Assembly: GCA_965263365.1 (NCBI GenBank)
Contig: OZ253672.1
Span: 930,001 to 994,000 of the forward strand
Length of the DNA: 64,000 nt
Direction of reading: 5' to 3'
Source of the DNA: CANMUM01 sp965263365
GTDB lineage: Bacteria > Pseudomonadota > Alphaproteobacteria > Rhodobacterales > Rhodobacteraceae
The position numbers and the translations under genes are program-made. Below the pieces are notes generated by a model. The model searched no databases and was not told the origin of the DNA. It was given only the letters and a program-made list of their open reading frames with translations. This document shows, piece after piece, positions 8,547-17,880 of the stretch; position 1 is the first letter of the stretch, and every line of letters starts with the position of its first letter.

Positions 8547-9749
8547 CTACAAGAGTGCAGCGACACCAGGAAGCGTTTTACCTTCCATCCATTCTAAAAA
8601 TGCGCCGCCGGCGGTTGATATATAGGTAAAATCCTGAGCACTATAGGATGCATTTAACGCAGAAACCGTATCTCCGCCACCCGCAATTGATAAAATTTGA
8701 CCTTTCTGTGTAATTTGTGCTGCATATTGGGCACATTTATTGGTCGCGTTATCAAAAGGAGGGATTTCAAATGCGCCTAGTGGACCGTTCCACACTAAAG
8801 TATTTGCTGATTCCATCATGTTTTGAATATCGATGATTGACTTCGGACCCGCATCCAAAATCATTGCATCGCTCGGACAATTTTGCCCTTCGACAACATG
8901 AGAATCTGCGTTTGCCTTAAACTCCCGCGCCACAACATAATCTTGAGGAATATAAAGCTTGCAGGACTGACTTTCGGCTTGTGTCATGATTTTGCGCGCG
9001 AGATCTAAGAGATCATGTTCGCAAAGTGACTTCCCAATTTCAACGCCTTTGGCGGCAAGAAATGTGTTCGCCATTCCCCCACCGATCACCAAATAATCTG
9101 TTTTTTCGATGAGATTAGAAATGAGGTCGATTTTAGTTGATATTTTTGCGCCGCCAACAATCGCCATAACCGGTTTCTTAGGGGTGCCGAGAGCCGATTC
9201 AAGTGCTGTAAGTTCAGCTTCCATTAGCTTCCCGACACAAGATGGCAAAAGGCGTGCAATTGCTTCCGTTGAGGCGTGCGCGCGGTGAGCTGCTGAAAAT
9301 GCATCATTGCAATATATATCAGCTAAATCCGCCCATTTTTGAGCAAGTTGGATATCATTTTTTTCTTCGCCCTTTTGAAAGCGCGTATTTTCAAGAACGA
9401 GTATCTCTTGGGATTGGAGTGTCGAAATCGCGGCTTTTGCAGTATCTCCAAAGGACTCGTTGCAAAATTTAACATTTGCATTCAGATAGTTTGACATCTC
9501 ACTTGCAACTTTTGAGAGACTTAAGCTTTCGACAACCTGTCCCTTTGGGCGACCAAAATGCGCCAGTATCACAGGCTTTGCCTCTTGTTGTAAGAGATAT
9601 TCAAAAGTCGGGCGGAGCCTTTCAATACGCGTTGCATCTGTAATTTTTTCATTTTTATCCATTGGGACATTTATGTCGGCACGGACCAAAACAACCTTAT
9701 TTTGCAATTGAAAATCTTCTAAACGTTTCCAGCTCAATTTAAACTCCAT
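8547..9749 (-). CDS. pgk: Phosphoglycerate kinase
   Basis: 400 residues. Interconverts 1,3-bisphosphoglycerate and 3-phosphoglycerate with ADP/ATP. The N-terminal substrate signature VVLVRADINVPMD, the NDAFSAAHRAHAS motif, the GGAKISTK hinge region, and the C-terminal nucleotide motif SIAGGGDTVSAL are all present, and the length is standard. The ATG at 9749 has no ribosome binding site in front of it. A TTG at 9737, four codons in, is preceded by GGAG at a 6-nt distance and may be the true start. The upstream 210 bp hold no other gene. Confidence 0.96.
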   Translation of the reverse strand: MEFKLSWKRLEDFQLQNKVVLVRADINVPMDKNEKITDATRIERLRPTFEYLLQQEAKPVILAHFGRPKGQVVESLSLSKVASEMSNYLNANVKFCNESFGDTAKAAISTLQSQEILVLENTRFQKGEEKNDIQLAQKWADLADIYCNDAFSAAHRAHASTEAIARLLPSCVGKLMEAELTALESALGTPKKPVMAIVGGAKISTKIDLISNLIEKTDYLVIGGGMANTFLAAKGVEIGKSLCEHDLLDLARKIMTQAESQSCKLYIPQDYVVAREFKANADSHVVEGQNCPSDAMILDAGPKSIIDIQNMMESANTLVWNGPLGAFEIPPFDNATNKCAQYAAQITQKGQILSIAGGGDTVSALNASYSAQDFTYISTAGGAFLEWMEGKTLPGVAALL

Positions 9750-9960
9750 AAAACAAATTTGAAATCCAATCTGTGATGGCGAGCATTATTGAAAACAAAA
9801 CTTGAGAAACCATTTTATCCAAAAAGATAAAGTCAACGCCAAAAAAAATAACAAGAAATAGGAATAGTTTTGTTGAATCGCTCATAGATGCTTTGAATTT
9901 CGATTAAGTTCTATTGCCATGTTCACACAAAAAATTCTAGCCGTATAATTAAATTTGTGA

Positions 9961-10722
9961 TTAATGCTCGGCGAGGAGAACCCCAGAACCAATTTCACTA
10001 CCATAACCTCCTGCAAGCGTTCTATTTTCGGGGCCATAAAAGCCGAAGATTGCCGAATTATAGTCGTGATTAGGATCTGAAATTGTGCCTATTATTGTGC
10101 CTTCGTTTAAGGCATTAAAATATATACGAATTTCAGTTTGAGAATCTAAGCTAACTGCATACGAATTCCTGAGTACATTTCCATCAAATCGTATTTCCAT
10201 TTTCCAAGTTCCAATTGTGTTCCCATTTTCGTCAATAGCCGTATAATAACCAGTATAGTAGCTCACATCGACGGGTGTTTGCGTGTTCGGCAGTTGATTT
10301 ATCCCAAATAACACCTCTGGTTCGCTATTTGCCTGATTGAATTGGCCACCATATAGCGTCACGTCCGCGTTTGACGCTCCGACTATGTTCAAAACACCGC
10401 TATTCGCATTCAGCGCGTCAAAAAAATATAAATTGTTTTCATTTGAACTCGGAGTGAGCGTAAATTCCCCTTCATCTGTCTGAATTGTCCATTGAGAATT
10501 ACTGATTTGGACCTCATCACCCAAGAATGGATCTTGATCAGGTGTTTCGGCTGCGATTGTCAAACTTTCTTCATCAGTAGGAGGGGTCCATTCTTCGTCA
10601 TTTGGGGGTGATTCAGAAGGAGTACTACCTCCATCGCCGCCGCTGCCGCCGCCGCTTCCACCACAGGAGAGTAGTAAATGGAAAAAACAAACAATAACAA
10701 AAAAACGAAATGAAATTTGCAT
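9961..10722 (-). CDS. Predicted lipoprotein, unknown function
   Basis: 253 residues. The signal sequence (residues 1-19, very hydrophobic) ends in the lipobox LLLSC with Cys20 as lipid anchor. A Gly/Ser-rich stretch (residues 21-32) and a Pro/Glu-rich acidic linker follow, then a beta-rich globular part (~80-253). The C-terminal region resembles transferrin-binding or slam-like beta domains in style (GFYGPENRTLAGGYGS), which would fit a small eight-stranded surface barrel, but this is only a resemblance. It stands alone between pgk and rhlE. I do not assign a function. Confidence 0.6.
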   Translation of the reverse strand: MQISFRFFVIVCFFHLLLSCGGSGGGSGGDGGSTPSESPPNDEEWTPPTDEESLTIAAETPDQDPFLGDEVQISNSQWTIQTDEGEFTLTPSSNENNLYFFDALNANSGVLNIVGASNADVTLYGGQFNQANSEPEVLFGINQLPNTQTPVDVSYYTGYYTAIDENGNTIGTWKMEIRFDGNVLRNSYAVSLDSQTEIRIYFNALNEGTIIGTISDPNHDYNSAIFGFYGPENRTLAGGYGSEIGSGVLLAEH

Positions 10723-10810
10723 AAAAGCAGAATATCAACTATCGATTTTTGAGATACTTAGGTTTGTGAGAACTAGCTTCGGTTTTTATTCAACTAATTT
10801 TCAAATGATC

Positions 10811-12103
10811 TTAAAATTTTAAATTAAAAAAATTGGGGATATGGGTGCCTAATCCCAAATTATTTTTGCCATTCTCCTGATCACTAGGAGCTTCATCATT
10901 TTTTAGGTTCGTATTTCTTTTGTTTTCACGATTTGACGACTTTTTCGGGCACGGCTCTTCAAGTTGAACTTGAATATGTTTTGGCTCATTATTGATGAGA
11001 TCTAGAACATTTTTTAGATATTTGGCGTCGCTTTTCAAATTATTGAGTGTGAATGATTTTCCTTTGCGTCCCGCGCGCCCCGTGCGACCTATGCGGTGAA
11101 CATAATCTTCCGAATTCACAGGTATATCGAAATTAAATACGTGGCTCACGCTTGAAATATCCAATCCGCGTGCGGCCACATCTGAAGCTACAAGAAATGT
11201 AATTTGATTATCTTTGAATTTCTCCAAAGTTTCCATGCGCGAACGTTGATCCATGTCTCCATGAAGTGCACCCGCATTAATGCCATGTTTTGATAACGAT
11301 TTATAAACAATATCCACATCGCGCTTCCGGTTGCAAAATACAATCGCATTTTGAAGATCCGTTTCTTGCACAATTAATTGTCTGAGTGTATCTCGTTTCA
11401 CTTTGTCACTGCGCTGGTTTTTCTTCAGTTCGATATCAACGATAAATTGTTCAATCGTATCGGAAGTTGTGGATTGTCTCGCAATTTCGACCCGGTGGGG
11501 AGAATGTAAGAACTCACGCGTAATGCGTTCAATTTCGGGTGCCATCGTGGCAGAAAAGAATAGAGTTTGCCGGGTAAATGGGGTCAGTTTGAAAATGCGT
11601 TCAATATCGGGAATAAATCCCATATCAAGCATGCGGTCCGCCTCATCAACTACTAGAATTTGCACATCTCTTAACAAAAGCATCCCGCGTTCAAAATGAT
11701 CGAGCAAGCGCCCGGGTGTTGCGATTAACACATCAACACCGCGGTCTATGAGTTTTTCTTGTTCTTTAAATGACACACCGCCAATTAATAGCGCGAATTT
11801 GAGTTTGAGATGTTTTGAATAGATCTCAAAATTCTCTGCAACCTGTGCGGCCAATTCACGCGTCGGGCATAAAACGAGAGAGCGCGGCATTCTGGCTTTG
11901 GCGCGACCTTTGGATAGAATCGAAATCATCGGTAAAGTAAAACTTGCAGTTTTGCCTGTACCAGTTTGTGCGATTCCCAAAACATCTTGCCCCATCAAAG
12001 CAGCAGGGATTGAGTCCGACTGAATGGGTGTTGGTTCCGTATAGCCTGCGTCTTTGATGGCTTTTTGCACTTCGGGTACGAGGCTGAGGTCGCTAAATTT
12101 CAT
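10811..12103 (-). CDS. rhlE: DEAD-box ATP-dependent RNA helicase, RhlE type
   Basis: 430 residues from ATG 12103. This start matches the family opening MKFSDLSL; an in-frame TTG seven codons upstream adds nothing conserved. All helicase motifs are visible: Q motif (GYTEPTPIQ), Walker A (AQTGTGKT), DEAD as VDEADRMLDMG, SAT (FFSATM), and the C-terminal ARGLD and HRIGRTGR. The C-terminal tail (~370-430) is basic and low-complexity (KKSSNRENKRN), as usual for RNA contact. Role: unwinding of structured RNA in ribosome assembly or decay, often cold-induced. Confidence 0.93.
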   Translation of the reverse strand: MKFSDLSLVPEVQKAIKDAGYTEPTPIQSDSIPAALMGQDVLGIAQTGTGKTASFTLPMISILSKGRAKARMPRSLVLCPTRELAAQVAENFEIYSKHLKLKFALLIGGVSFKEQEKLIDRGVDVLIATPGRLLDHFERGMLLLRDVQILVVDEADRMLDMGFIPDIERIFKLTPFTRQTLFFSATMAPEIERITREFLHSPHRVEIARQSTTSDTIEQFIVDIELKKNQRSDKVKRDTLRQLIVQETDLQNAIVFCNRKRDVDIVYKSLSKHGINAGALHGDMDQRSRMETLEKFKDNQITFLVASDVAARGLDISSVSHVFNFDIPVNSEDYVHRIGRTGRAGRKGKSFTLNNLKSDAKYLKNVLDLINNEPKHIQVQLEEPCPKKSSNRENKRNTNLKNDEAPSDQENGKNNLGLGTHIPNFFNLKF

Positions 12104-12136
12104 GCTGATTTTTAATTTATCCAAATTTGTGAGCCA

Positions 12137-12157
12137 TGAAACTTCTATTAAGTTTCA
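12137..12157. other. Stem-loop in the rhlE leader
   Basis: TGAAACTT and AAGTTTCA form a perfect 8-bp stem around a 5-nt loop, between the stop of the EamA gene (12205) and the rhlE start. There is no T-tract behind it, so it is more likely a leader structure or operator for rhlE than a terminator of the upstream gene. Confidence 0.35.
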
Positions 12158-12204
12158 ACAGTAATGGGGCTATACGAATAAACGCAATCATTGTCAAATT
12201 TACT

Positions 12205-13125
12205 TCAACCACCCGCAGCAATGAGTGCTGTACCTGCAACACATATGATTGCACCGACCCACGCCCCAATTGCTGGAAATTCTTTCGTAACCCACCATAA
12301 GGCTGGTAAAATCATAACGGGGGTCGTTGCACTTAACGTTGCGATAACGCCTGTATTTACATTTGGCCCAGACAAAGCAAACATCAGCAAAGTCATGCCT
12401 AACAACATTCCCGTAAAAGCTTGAATGCACAAATATAATGTCAATTTTGGGGTGAGGGGGTTATGAGCATTTGTGAGGTTTGGTCGAATTGGTTTCATAA
12501 TGAGATGAAAGAAAAGAAAAGCGGCGGCCGCGATTGCAACACGTAAAAACGCGCTCGTTAAAGGGTCGGCTCCCGCACTCATAACGGGGCGCATGATGAT
12601 TGAACCGACCGCTTGACCAAGCGCGCCCAGCAGACCAAGTAAAACGCCAACCCATAATATGCCACGAACTTCTTCCCATTGGTTTATTTGTGTCCGCCGT
12701 TTTCCATAGACAATGGCTAAAATAACACCAAGGATTGTAATGAGAATGCCCAAAATTTCGATAAATGTGAGCTGTTCATTTAAGAATAAAAAACCTAAAA
12801 TTACCGTCATTGGTGCATTTGTTGCATATAAAACTGATCCGCGCCTTGCGCCTAGACGGGCAAAACATGCAAATAAAATCGCATCTCCTAAAAATATGCC
12901 CACAAATCCTGAGATCAATACATAGGGAACAGCGTCAAATGGATAACTTTCCCAATCACCAAAAAAGAACACACACACAAACAACATCGCGGTCGCAATC
13001 AGCAATCGGAAGCGGTTAAAGGCAAATGTCCCGAGCTCTCTGACGGTGACTTGCGCAACTAATGAGCCAACCGCCCAAGAAAACGCCGTCATGAGTGCGG
13101 CGAGCTGATAAATCGAAAACGACAA
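12205..13125 (-). CDS. DMT-family (EamA) membrane transporter
   Basis: 306 residues with about ten hydrophobic segments arranged as two EamA repeats (~residues 5-135 and ~155-300). The Glu/Gln-bearing helix ends typical of drug/metabolite exporters are visible (FLFLNEQLTFIEILGILI). The start is TTG at 13125 with GGGGATAA about 6 nt upstream. It would export or import a small metabolite across the inner membrane; the substrate cannot be read from sequence. It lies in the same direction as rhlE, 80-100 bp upstream of it, and divergent from the gapR-like gene. Confidence 0.85.
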   Translation of the reverse strand: MSFSIYQLAALMTAFSWAVGSLVAQVTVRELGTFAFNRFRLLIATAMLFVCVFFFGDWESYPFDAVPYVLISGFVGIFLGDAILFACFARLGARRGSVLYATNAPMTVILGFLFLNEQLTFIEILGILITILGVILAIVYGKRRTQINQWEEVRGILWVGVLLGLLGALGQAVGSIIMRPVMSAGADPLTSAFLRVAIAAAAFLFFHLIMKPIRPNLTNAHNPLTPKLTLYLCIQAFTGMLLGMTLLMFALSGPNVNTGVIATLSATTPVMILPALWWVTKEFPAIGAWVGAIICVAGTALIAAGG

Positions 13126-13282
13126 AAAATTATCCCCAATTTGTAATATAGAATCTTGAGGGAGCTCAGAAAGTTATGATCCCGTTTTTGATTATTATTG
13201 TTGAGATAAAAATGCAAGGAGGGCTTTAACTCTGGAGGCAAATTTGTAAAAAGAAAGTAAGCTATTAATTACAGGATCTAAC

Positions 13283-13534
13283 ATGAATGATGAGTTATCG
13301 AGCCACAGAATTGCTGCGGGCGAATTGAGAAGTTTTATTGAACGCGTTGAAACTCTTGAAGCCGAGAAAAAGGCGATTGCAGATGCGCAAAAAGAAGTTT
13401 GGGCGGAAGCCAAATCACGCGGTTATGATACAAAAGCTATGCGCAAACTTATCACTTTACGCAAAAAAGACCCGCAAGATCTAGCTGAAGAAGAGGCCGT
13501 ATTAGAAATTTACCGCGACGCGCTCGGCATGTAG
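13283..13534 (+). CDS. gapR: GapR-like DUF2312 DNA-binding protein
   Basis: 83 residues with the whole DUF2312 signature: LRSFIERVETLEAEKKAIADAQKEV, then a C-terminal YDTKAMRKLITLRKKDP and EEEAVLEIYRDALG. Family knowledge: the Caulobacter homologue GapR is a tetrameric clamp that binds overtwisted AT-rich DNA ahead of replication and transcription forks. The coiled-coil N-terminal half and lysine-rich middle are as expected. AGGA lies 6 nt before the ATG. It is monocistronic and divergent from the EamA gene. Confidence 0.87.
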   Translation: MNDELSSHRIAAGELRSFIERVETLEAEKKAIADAQKEVWAEAKSRGYDTKAMRKLITLRKKDPQDLAEEEAVLEIYRDALGM

Positions 13535-14047
13535 TTTTTTGAGTTAGAAAAACTTCTGGTTTTGATCATAGGTCTCAGGCGCGGCGTCGATCCCCTGATT
13601 TTAACGTAACATACATATCTCAACCACCAATCGTTAATTATAAAATATTTGGGGCTCATTCATTTGATTTATGACAACTAAAATGTTGTTGCGAAATCAA
13701 TATTTTTTGGCTTGATTGTTTTTTAAGTGCTGACGCACAGAAGGGGCTCCAATTATAATTTTGTCCTTAATTTAGCTGCGTCCAGAATTGCGATATTCTA
13801 GACGTATCTTTTGAGGTCAATCGAAGTTTTTTTGACTAATGGAAGTTCGAATTACTAAAATTATGATAGAATTTAAAATTTTATCGATTTTGCAACTTTA
13901 TCTTAACCAAAATCACATAATCACGAAAAAAGACCCCATTTTCTGAGAACCCGTTTGTGTTCTTCCATCAGTTAATTGTGCTCCATTTGACTGACAGAAA
14001 AATTGTGTCTTTTTGATCGTTGTTCACAATGTGTGGAGTTGCAGGAT
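13535..14047. other. Gene-free AT-rich stretch upstream of the Hint-domain gene
   Basis: About 510 bp with no credible gene or RNA gene. Right after the gapR stop, AGTTTTT and AAAAACT can form a weak AT-rich hairpin. At 13779-13804 an imperfect stem (CGTCCAGAAT with ATTCTAGACG, one mismatch, 6-nt loop) is the only other structure seen. The length suggests a regulated promoter for the downstream gene. Confidence 0.4.
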
Positions 14048-15511
14048 ATGGCAAACTATATAATTCATGACAATAATTATTCAACGAGTGACGGCGATAT
14101 CGTCACAATCGACGGCGTCAACTATACAGTCATTGATATTGATACGCCGGGTGCCTTTGGAATCGTAAATCGTGAGCAAGTTACTGGTATCCTTCAAGGT
14201 GATAACGTTATTATTGGCGGAGATGTGACGGGCGATATCGAGTTTCGTGAGCCATCCAACATCGGCGCGGTTGTGAATATCACGCTTCAAAATACTTCTG
14301 GCACTCAGAACATCGTATTTCTCGATGCTGGTTTTGGCGGCAATTTTGATTGGGAACCGACGATTACTGTGCCTGATGGCGTGGATGCAAGTGGAGCTAA
14401 TATTGATGCGAGCCGCACAGAAACTCCAACCTTAATTATTGGCGAAGGATCGGCATTTGGAAATTACTTGGGTGGAGATCAAAGTGATGGGGCGGATCAA
14501 ATAACGATCGGAAATAACGCAACCATTGGAGAGTTCATAACAGGCGCGCAAGATGACCAAATATCGATCGGCACGGGGGTAAGCGCAAGCGCGTCGATTC
14601 TAACTGGGGAGGGGTCAGATCAGGTAGACATAGATCTCACCTCTGGTTCGAGCGCTTTGACGATTGATATGGGCACAAGCGGGAGTAACAACGATACACT
14701 TAATGTCCAACATACGCCTCAGCAATTAAGCAACCTTCAAGCCGCGCTCTTATCTGACGGCTATACCTCGACGGCCAATGCAAATGAATATGATAACGCC
14801 TCGAGTTCGAATACAGATTTTACCTTTAGCGGTCTCACCGTCACCAATAACGACCTAATCACAGTCGAATCGGCGGGCAGCGCTCCGTGCTTTACGCGCG
14901 GCGTTGAGATCGAGACCATCGGTGGGCCTATGCGCGTGGAGCATTTGCAAAAAGGAGATTTAGTTCGTACGCTCGATAATGGTTTTCAACCCATACGCTG
15001 GATTGGCTCTAAGACAATAAATTCAAAAAATCTCGATATTCACGTGAAATTAAGACCTATTCGAATTCGAAAAGGTGCCTTGGGTGACCAATTGCCTACT
15101 CAAGATCTTTTAGTTTCTCCTCAGCACCGCTTAATGATACGCTCCAAAATTGCCAAACGAATGTTTGGAAGTGAAGAGATGCTCGTGCCCGCCAAACATT
15201 TGTTGGGTGTTAAGGGAATTGAGATTTGCGAAGTGACAACTGAAGTTGAGTATTTTCATATACTATTTGATCAGCATGATATAGTATTTTCAAATGGTGC
15301 ACGCACTGAGTCTTTGTATCCGGGGCCTAACGCATTGAAAGCCCTTTCGATTGAAGCCTTAGAAGAACTTATGATCTTGTTTCCAGACATTTCAGATGAA
15401 TGGAAGCGCCTGCCAACTGCTCGAAAAGTTCTAAATGGACGCCATGGACGTAAGCTCGTCTTTCGAAGTTCAAAAAATGGACACAATCTATTTGCAAAAA
15501 AAGCCATTTAA
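14048..15511 (+). CDS. Hint (hedgehog/intein-like) domain protein with beta-repeat N-terminus
   Basis: 487 residues from ATG 14048, preceded by GGAG 9 nt upstream; further in-frame codons upstream look non-coding. Residues ~1-275 are beta-rich, acidic, with loose repeats such as GNNATIGEFITGAQDDQISIGTG, similar in style to secreted RTX-like or cadherin-like adhesins. Residues ~279-487 are a Hint_2-type domain: Cys281 at its start (SAPCFTRG), the block LQKGDLVRTLDNGFQPIRWIGS, and the histidine motif LLVSPQHRLMI. Family knowledge: Hint domains self-cleave at this Cys, and Hint_2 proteins are abundant in marine Rhodobacterales, often linked to type I secretion. No secretion genes lie nearby and no Sec signal is visible. 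Substrate or target unknown. Confidence 0.78.
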   Translation: MANYIIHDNNYSTSDGDIVTIDGVNYTVIDIDTPGAFGIVNREQVTGILQGDNVIIGGDVTGDIEFREPSNIGAVVNITLQNTSGTQNIVFLDAGFGGNFDWEPTITVPDGVDASGANIDASRTETPTLIIGEGSAFGNYLGGDQSDGADQITIGNNATIGEFITGAQDDQISIGTGVSASASILTGEGSDQVDIDLTSGSSALTIDMGTSGSNNDTLNVQHTPQQLSNLQAALLSDGYTSTANANEYDNASSSNTDFTFSGLTVTNNDLITVESAGSAPCFTRGVEIETIGGPMRVEHLQKGDLVRTLDNGFQPIRWIGSKTINSKNLDIHVKLRPIRIRKGALGDQLPTQDLLVSPQHRLMIRSKIAKRMFGSEEMLVPAKHLLGVKGIEICEVTTEVEYFHILFDQHDIVFSNGARTESLYPGPNALKALSIEALEELMILFPDISDEWKRLPTARKVLNGRHGRKLVFRSSKNGHNLFAKKAI

Positions 15512-16144
15512 TAACTCCTGCAATCGACTATTTGATTAACCTTTCAACACATCTAAGAATCTCTCGTCAGTAAAAATTTTCATGACGAGGATATTTTGAT
15601 TAAGTTATGCAAATATTTATGTTTTCAATTCGTTTAGCTTATTGCTCATATAAATGATTTTATGAGCTAAGTTTGATCATTTAGCGCTTGTTTATGATTT
15701 TTGTGATTTTAATGAGCGCGACCTGTCTCGTGCGCCCATTCAAAATCATTTATAAATTTTGATACTCTCGAGAACGCGCTCATTGTCCCACTATGATGAG
15801 CAAGGGAAATAGAGCTCACCTTTGCCGACCAGTATGCGATTTCCCAAAAAGTTAGTCGGTTCATATAAACCCGAACTTTCTATTTTCGGGTAGCACGCAT
15901 AATTTCTGATCTTTGTCTTTGTTTGAAAATATGCGTCTCAAACGGCATTATTTGAGCGCAAAAACCATGCAAGAATACTATAGATACAAAACTCTGCAAA
16001 AACACCATGGATTACGGCCTTAAGATTTTCATCAAATACCGATCAAAAATATTGTCTCGAATATAAAATCTCTCAAATTTGAAAGTTTGCACCTCTTGAA
16101 TGCAATTATGAATTCCGTAACATAGTGACATTGTGAGGATTAAG
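15512..16144. other. Gene-free stretch between Hint gene and sugar-acid operon
   Basis: About 630 bp without a credible gene. A 7-bp stem CTCGTCA/TGACGAG at 15563-15589 with a 13-nt loop lies ~50 bp after the Hint gene stop and may act as its weak terminator (no T-tract). A second perfect 7-bp stem ACCCGAA/TTCGGGT at 15869-15891 has no T-tract either. The last ~100 bp must hold the promoter of the operon that starts at 16145. Confidence 0.4.
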
Positions 16145-17047
16145 ATGAAATTTATTGTACTTGGGCGCGTTGGTATGGATATTTATCCCGAAGAACGCGC
16201 AAAGATAGCTTCAGCCAATTTGCTTAAGCCCGCGCTCGGTGGTTCGTCAGGCAATATTGCTGCGGGGCTTGGGAGGTTAGGTGAGGAGGTTGAAATGCTC
16301 TCACTGGTCTCTGATGATCCTGTTGGGCATTACGTGCGACGTGAATGCGCAGAATACGGTATCGGAACGCACTACCTTTTTGGGGCGCCCGTGGGCACAA
16401 ATACCAATCTCGCTCTTGCTGAAAATAGGCGGGAGGATTTTGAGGTGGTGATTTATCGTAATAATGCCGCCGACCTTGCACTTAATAGGGAGCATATTGA
16501 TAAAGTTGATTTTTCAAATTTTGATGCGCTGATTGTGACGGGGACTGCACTCTCTAAAGAGCCTTCGCGCTCGGCGACTTTGGAGGCGATGAGGCGCGCA
16601 AAATTTTCGGTGATTGATCTTGATTACCGCGCGGCGGCTTGGGTTGACGAAGATCCGGAGACGACTTTCAATTCCGCGCTCGAAATCGCTGACGTTGCCA
16701 TTGGCAATGATGAAGAATTTGCACTTGTCGGCGGGCGAGATGCCGCTCGTGAATTTGGTGCAAAAAAACTGGCTGTTTACAAAATGGGCGGCGAGGGTGC
16801 GATCACCATTGATCAAGGTCATGAATTTGAGACACAGATCTTTCCAGTCGATGCGCTGAAGCCCGTCGGTGCGGGTGATGCCTTCATGGCCGCATTTATG
16901 AGTGCATATATGCAAGACAAAGACAGCGTCCGCGCGACGAAAGAGGGCGCCGCAAATGCAGCTATTGTTGTTTCTCGTCCGGCCTGTTCTTCGGCCATGC
17001 CCACCCGAAACGAATTAAATAAATTTCTAAAATCACGAGGTCACTAA
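16145..17047 (+). CDS. PfkB-family sugar kinase, IolC-like, without DUF2090
   Basis: 300 residues from ATG 16145, chosen because GAGG lies 6 nt upstream; the GTG four codons earlier overlaps that site. Ribokinase-fold kinase: N-terminal LGRVGMDIYP and GGSSGNIAAGLGRLG, C-terminal anion hole and catalytic base in KPVGAGDAF. The sequence is closest in style to 5-dehydro-2-deoxygluconokinase (IolC), but it lacks the C-terminal DUF2090 aldolase domain present in the IolC at 24801. Its stop overlaps the start of the IolB-like gene (TAATG). First gene of a four-gene operon with an isomerase, aldolase and SDR, so it probably phosphorylates a keto-sugar acid before aldol cleavage. The exact substrate is unproven. 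Confidence 0.82.
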   Translation: MKFIVLGRVGMDIYPEERAKIASANLLKPALGGSSGNIAAGLGRLGEEVEMLSLVSDDPVGHYVRRECAEYGIGTHYLFGAPVGTNTNLALAENRREDFEVVIYRNNAADLALNREHIDKVDFSNFDALIVTGTALSKEPSRSATLEAMRRAKFSVIDLDYRAAAWVDEDPETTFNSALEIADVAIGNDEEFALVGGRDAAREFGAKKLAVYKMGGEGAITIDQGHEFETQIFPVDALKPVGAGDAFMAAFMSAYMQDKDSVRATKEGAANAAIVVSRPACSSAMPTRNELNKFLKSRGH

Positions 17048-17880
17048 TGCACATCGCTCCCTATGATAATAAAAACAAACCTGTGGTCGATATTGACGAC
17101 CCAAAGGTTCCGTTGAACTATTTTAACATCGTCAAACTTGAAGCTGGACAAGTGTTTGAATATCAAGTCCCAGGCTATGAGACATGTATTGTTCCCGCCA
17201 CAGGCACTGTTGATGTAGAAGTTGAAGGCGTGAATTTTACCAAGCTTGGCAATCGAGGCGTTGATGTTTGGGACGGTGAGCCAGAAGGTGTTTATGTGCC
17301 CGTGGGTGCGAAGGCTCAAATCAGTGCATTACGCACATCAGAGGTATTTGTGGCGGGTGCAAAATTTGATGAAGTTCTCGAGCCTTTTGACGTACGCACA
17401 CCTGATCTTGTTCAATATGGCTCTGACGACACCAAAACACATCGTAAAATTAAACATATTTTGGGTCAAAAGCAGCACGGAAAAGTGGGGCGCTTATTGG
17501 TGTCTGAACTCTTTACAGTTGGCGCTGGTGGCTGGTCTGGATTTCCTTCACATAAGCATGACACGGACCGCTTGCCAGATGAAACGCGCCATGATGAAAC
17601 CTATAATTTTCGCTTTCGTCCGAACCATGGCTCAGGTCTCCAGATGCTTCAAAAAGAAGACGGAGAAGTGGGGGAAGCCTTTCACGTCGTTGATGGTTCA
17701 ACTTTTTGCATTGATAAGGGCTATCATCCGTGCTGTGCATTGCCGGGTTATGAAATGTACTATTTCACCATTCTCGGTGGGTTGTCGCAACGTTCTTTAA
17801 AGCAATATTTTCAGCCTACACATGCCTATCAAGTCGAAACGATTCCTGGCATCAAAGACATGGTCGCAAAGTTCAAATGA
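17047..17880 (+). CDS. IolB-like 5-deoxy-glucuronate isomerase paralogue
   Basis: 277 residues, bicupin fold of the IolB family. Likely metal ligands are His169 and His171 (SHKHD), Glu184 (HDETYNFRF) and His227 (GYHPC). IolB proteins normally carry 'EETYYHR' after the metal Glu; here it reads ETYNFRF, so the second pocket residues differ from the true IolB at 30534. This suggests a related but different uronate-like substrate (inference). It overlaps the kinase upstream by one base and the aldolase downstream by ATGA, so the three are coupled. It isomerises an aldehyde-form sugar acid to a keto acid if the family reaction holds. Confidence 0.8.
   Translation: MHIAPYDNKNKPVVDIDDPKVPLNYFNIVKLEAGQVFEYQVPGYETCIVPATGTVDVEVEGVNFTKLGNRGVDVWDGEPEGVYVPVGAKAQISALRTSEVFVAGAKFDEVLEPFDVRTPDLVQYGSDDTKTHRKIKHILGQKQHGKVGRLLVSELFTVGAGGWSGFPSHKHDTDRLPDETRHDETYNFRFRPNHGSGLQMLQKEDGEVGEAFHVVDGSTFCIDKGYHPCCALPGYEMYYFTILGGLSQRSLKQYFQPTHAYQVETIPGIKDMVAKFK

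Noticed and set aside
8224..8625. 133-codon plus-strand frame across the fba/pgk junction
   Set aside because: Runs antisense through both conserved genes and has no start signal or family features.
13570..13610. GC-rich stretch after the gapR-like gene that looked like a tRNA fragment
   Set aside because: No cloverleaf, no T-loop consensus and no anticodon stem could be built on either strand.
16514..16915. 133-codon minus-strand frame opposite the PfkB kinase
   Set aside because: Shadow of a conserved kinase; composition typical of antisense frames.
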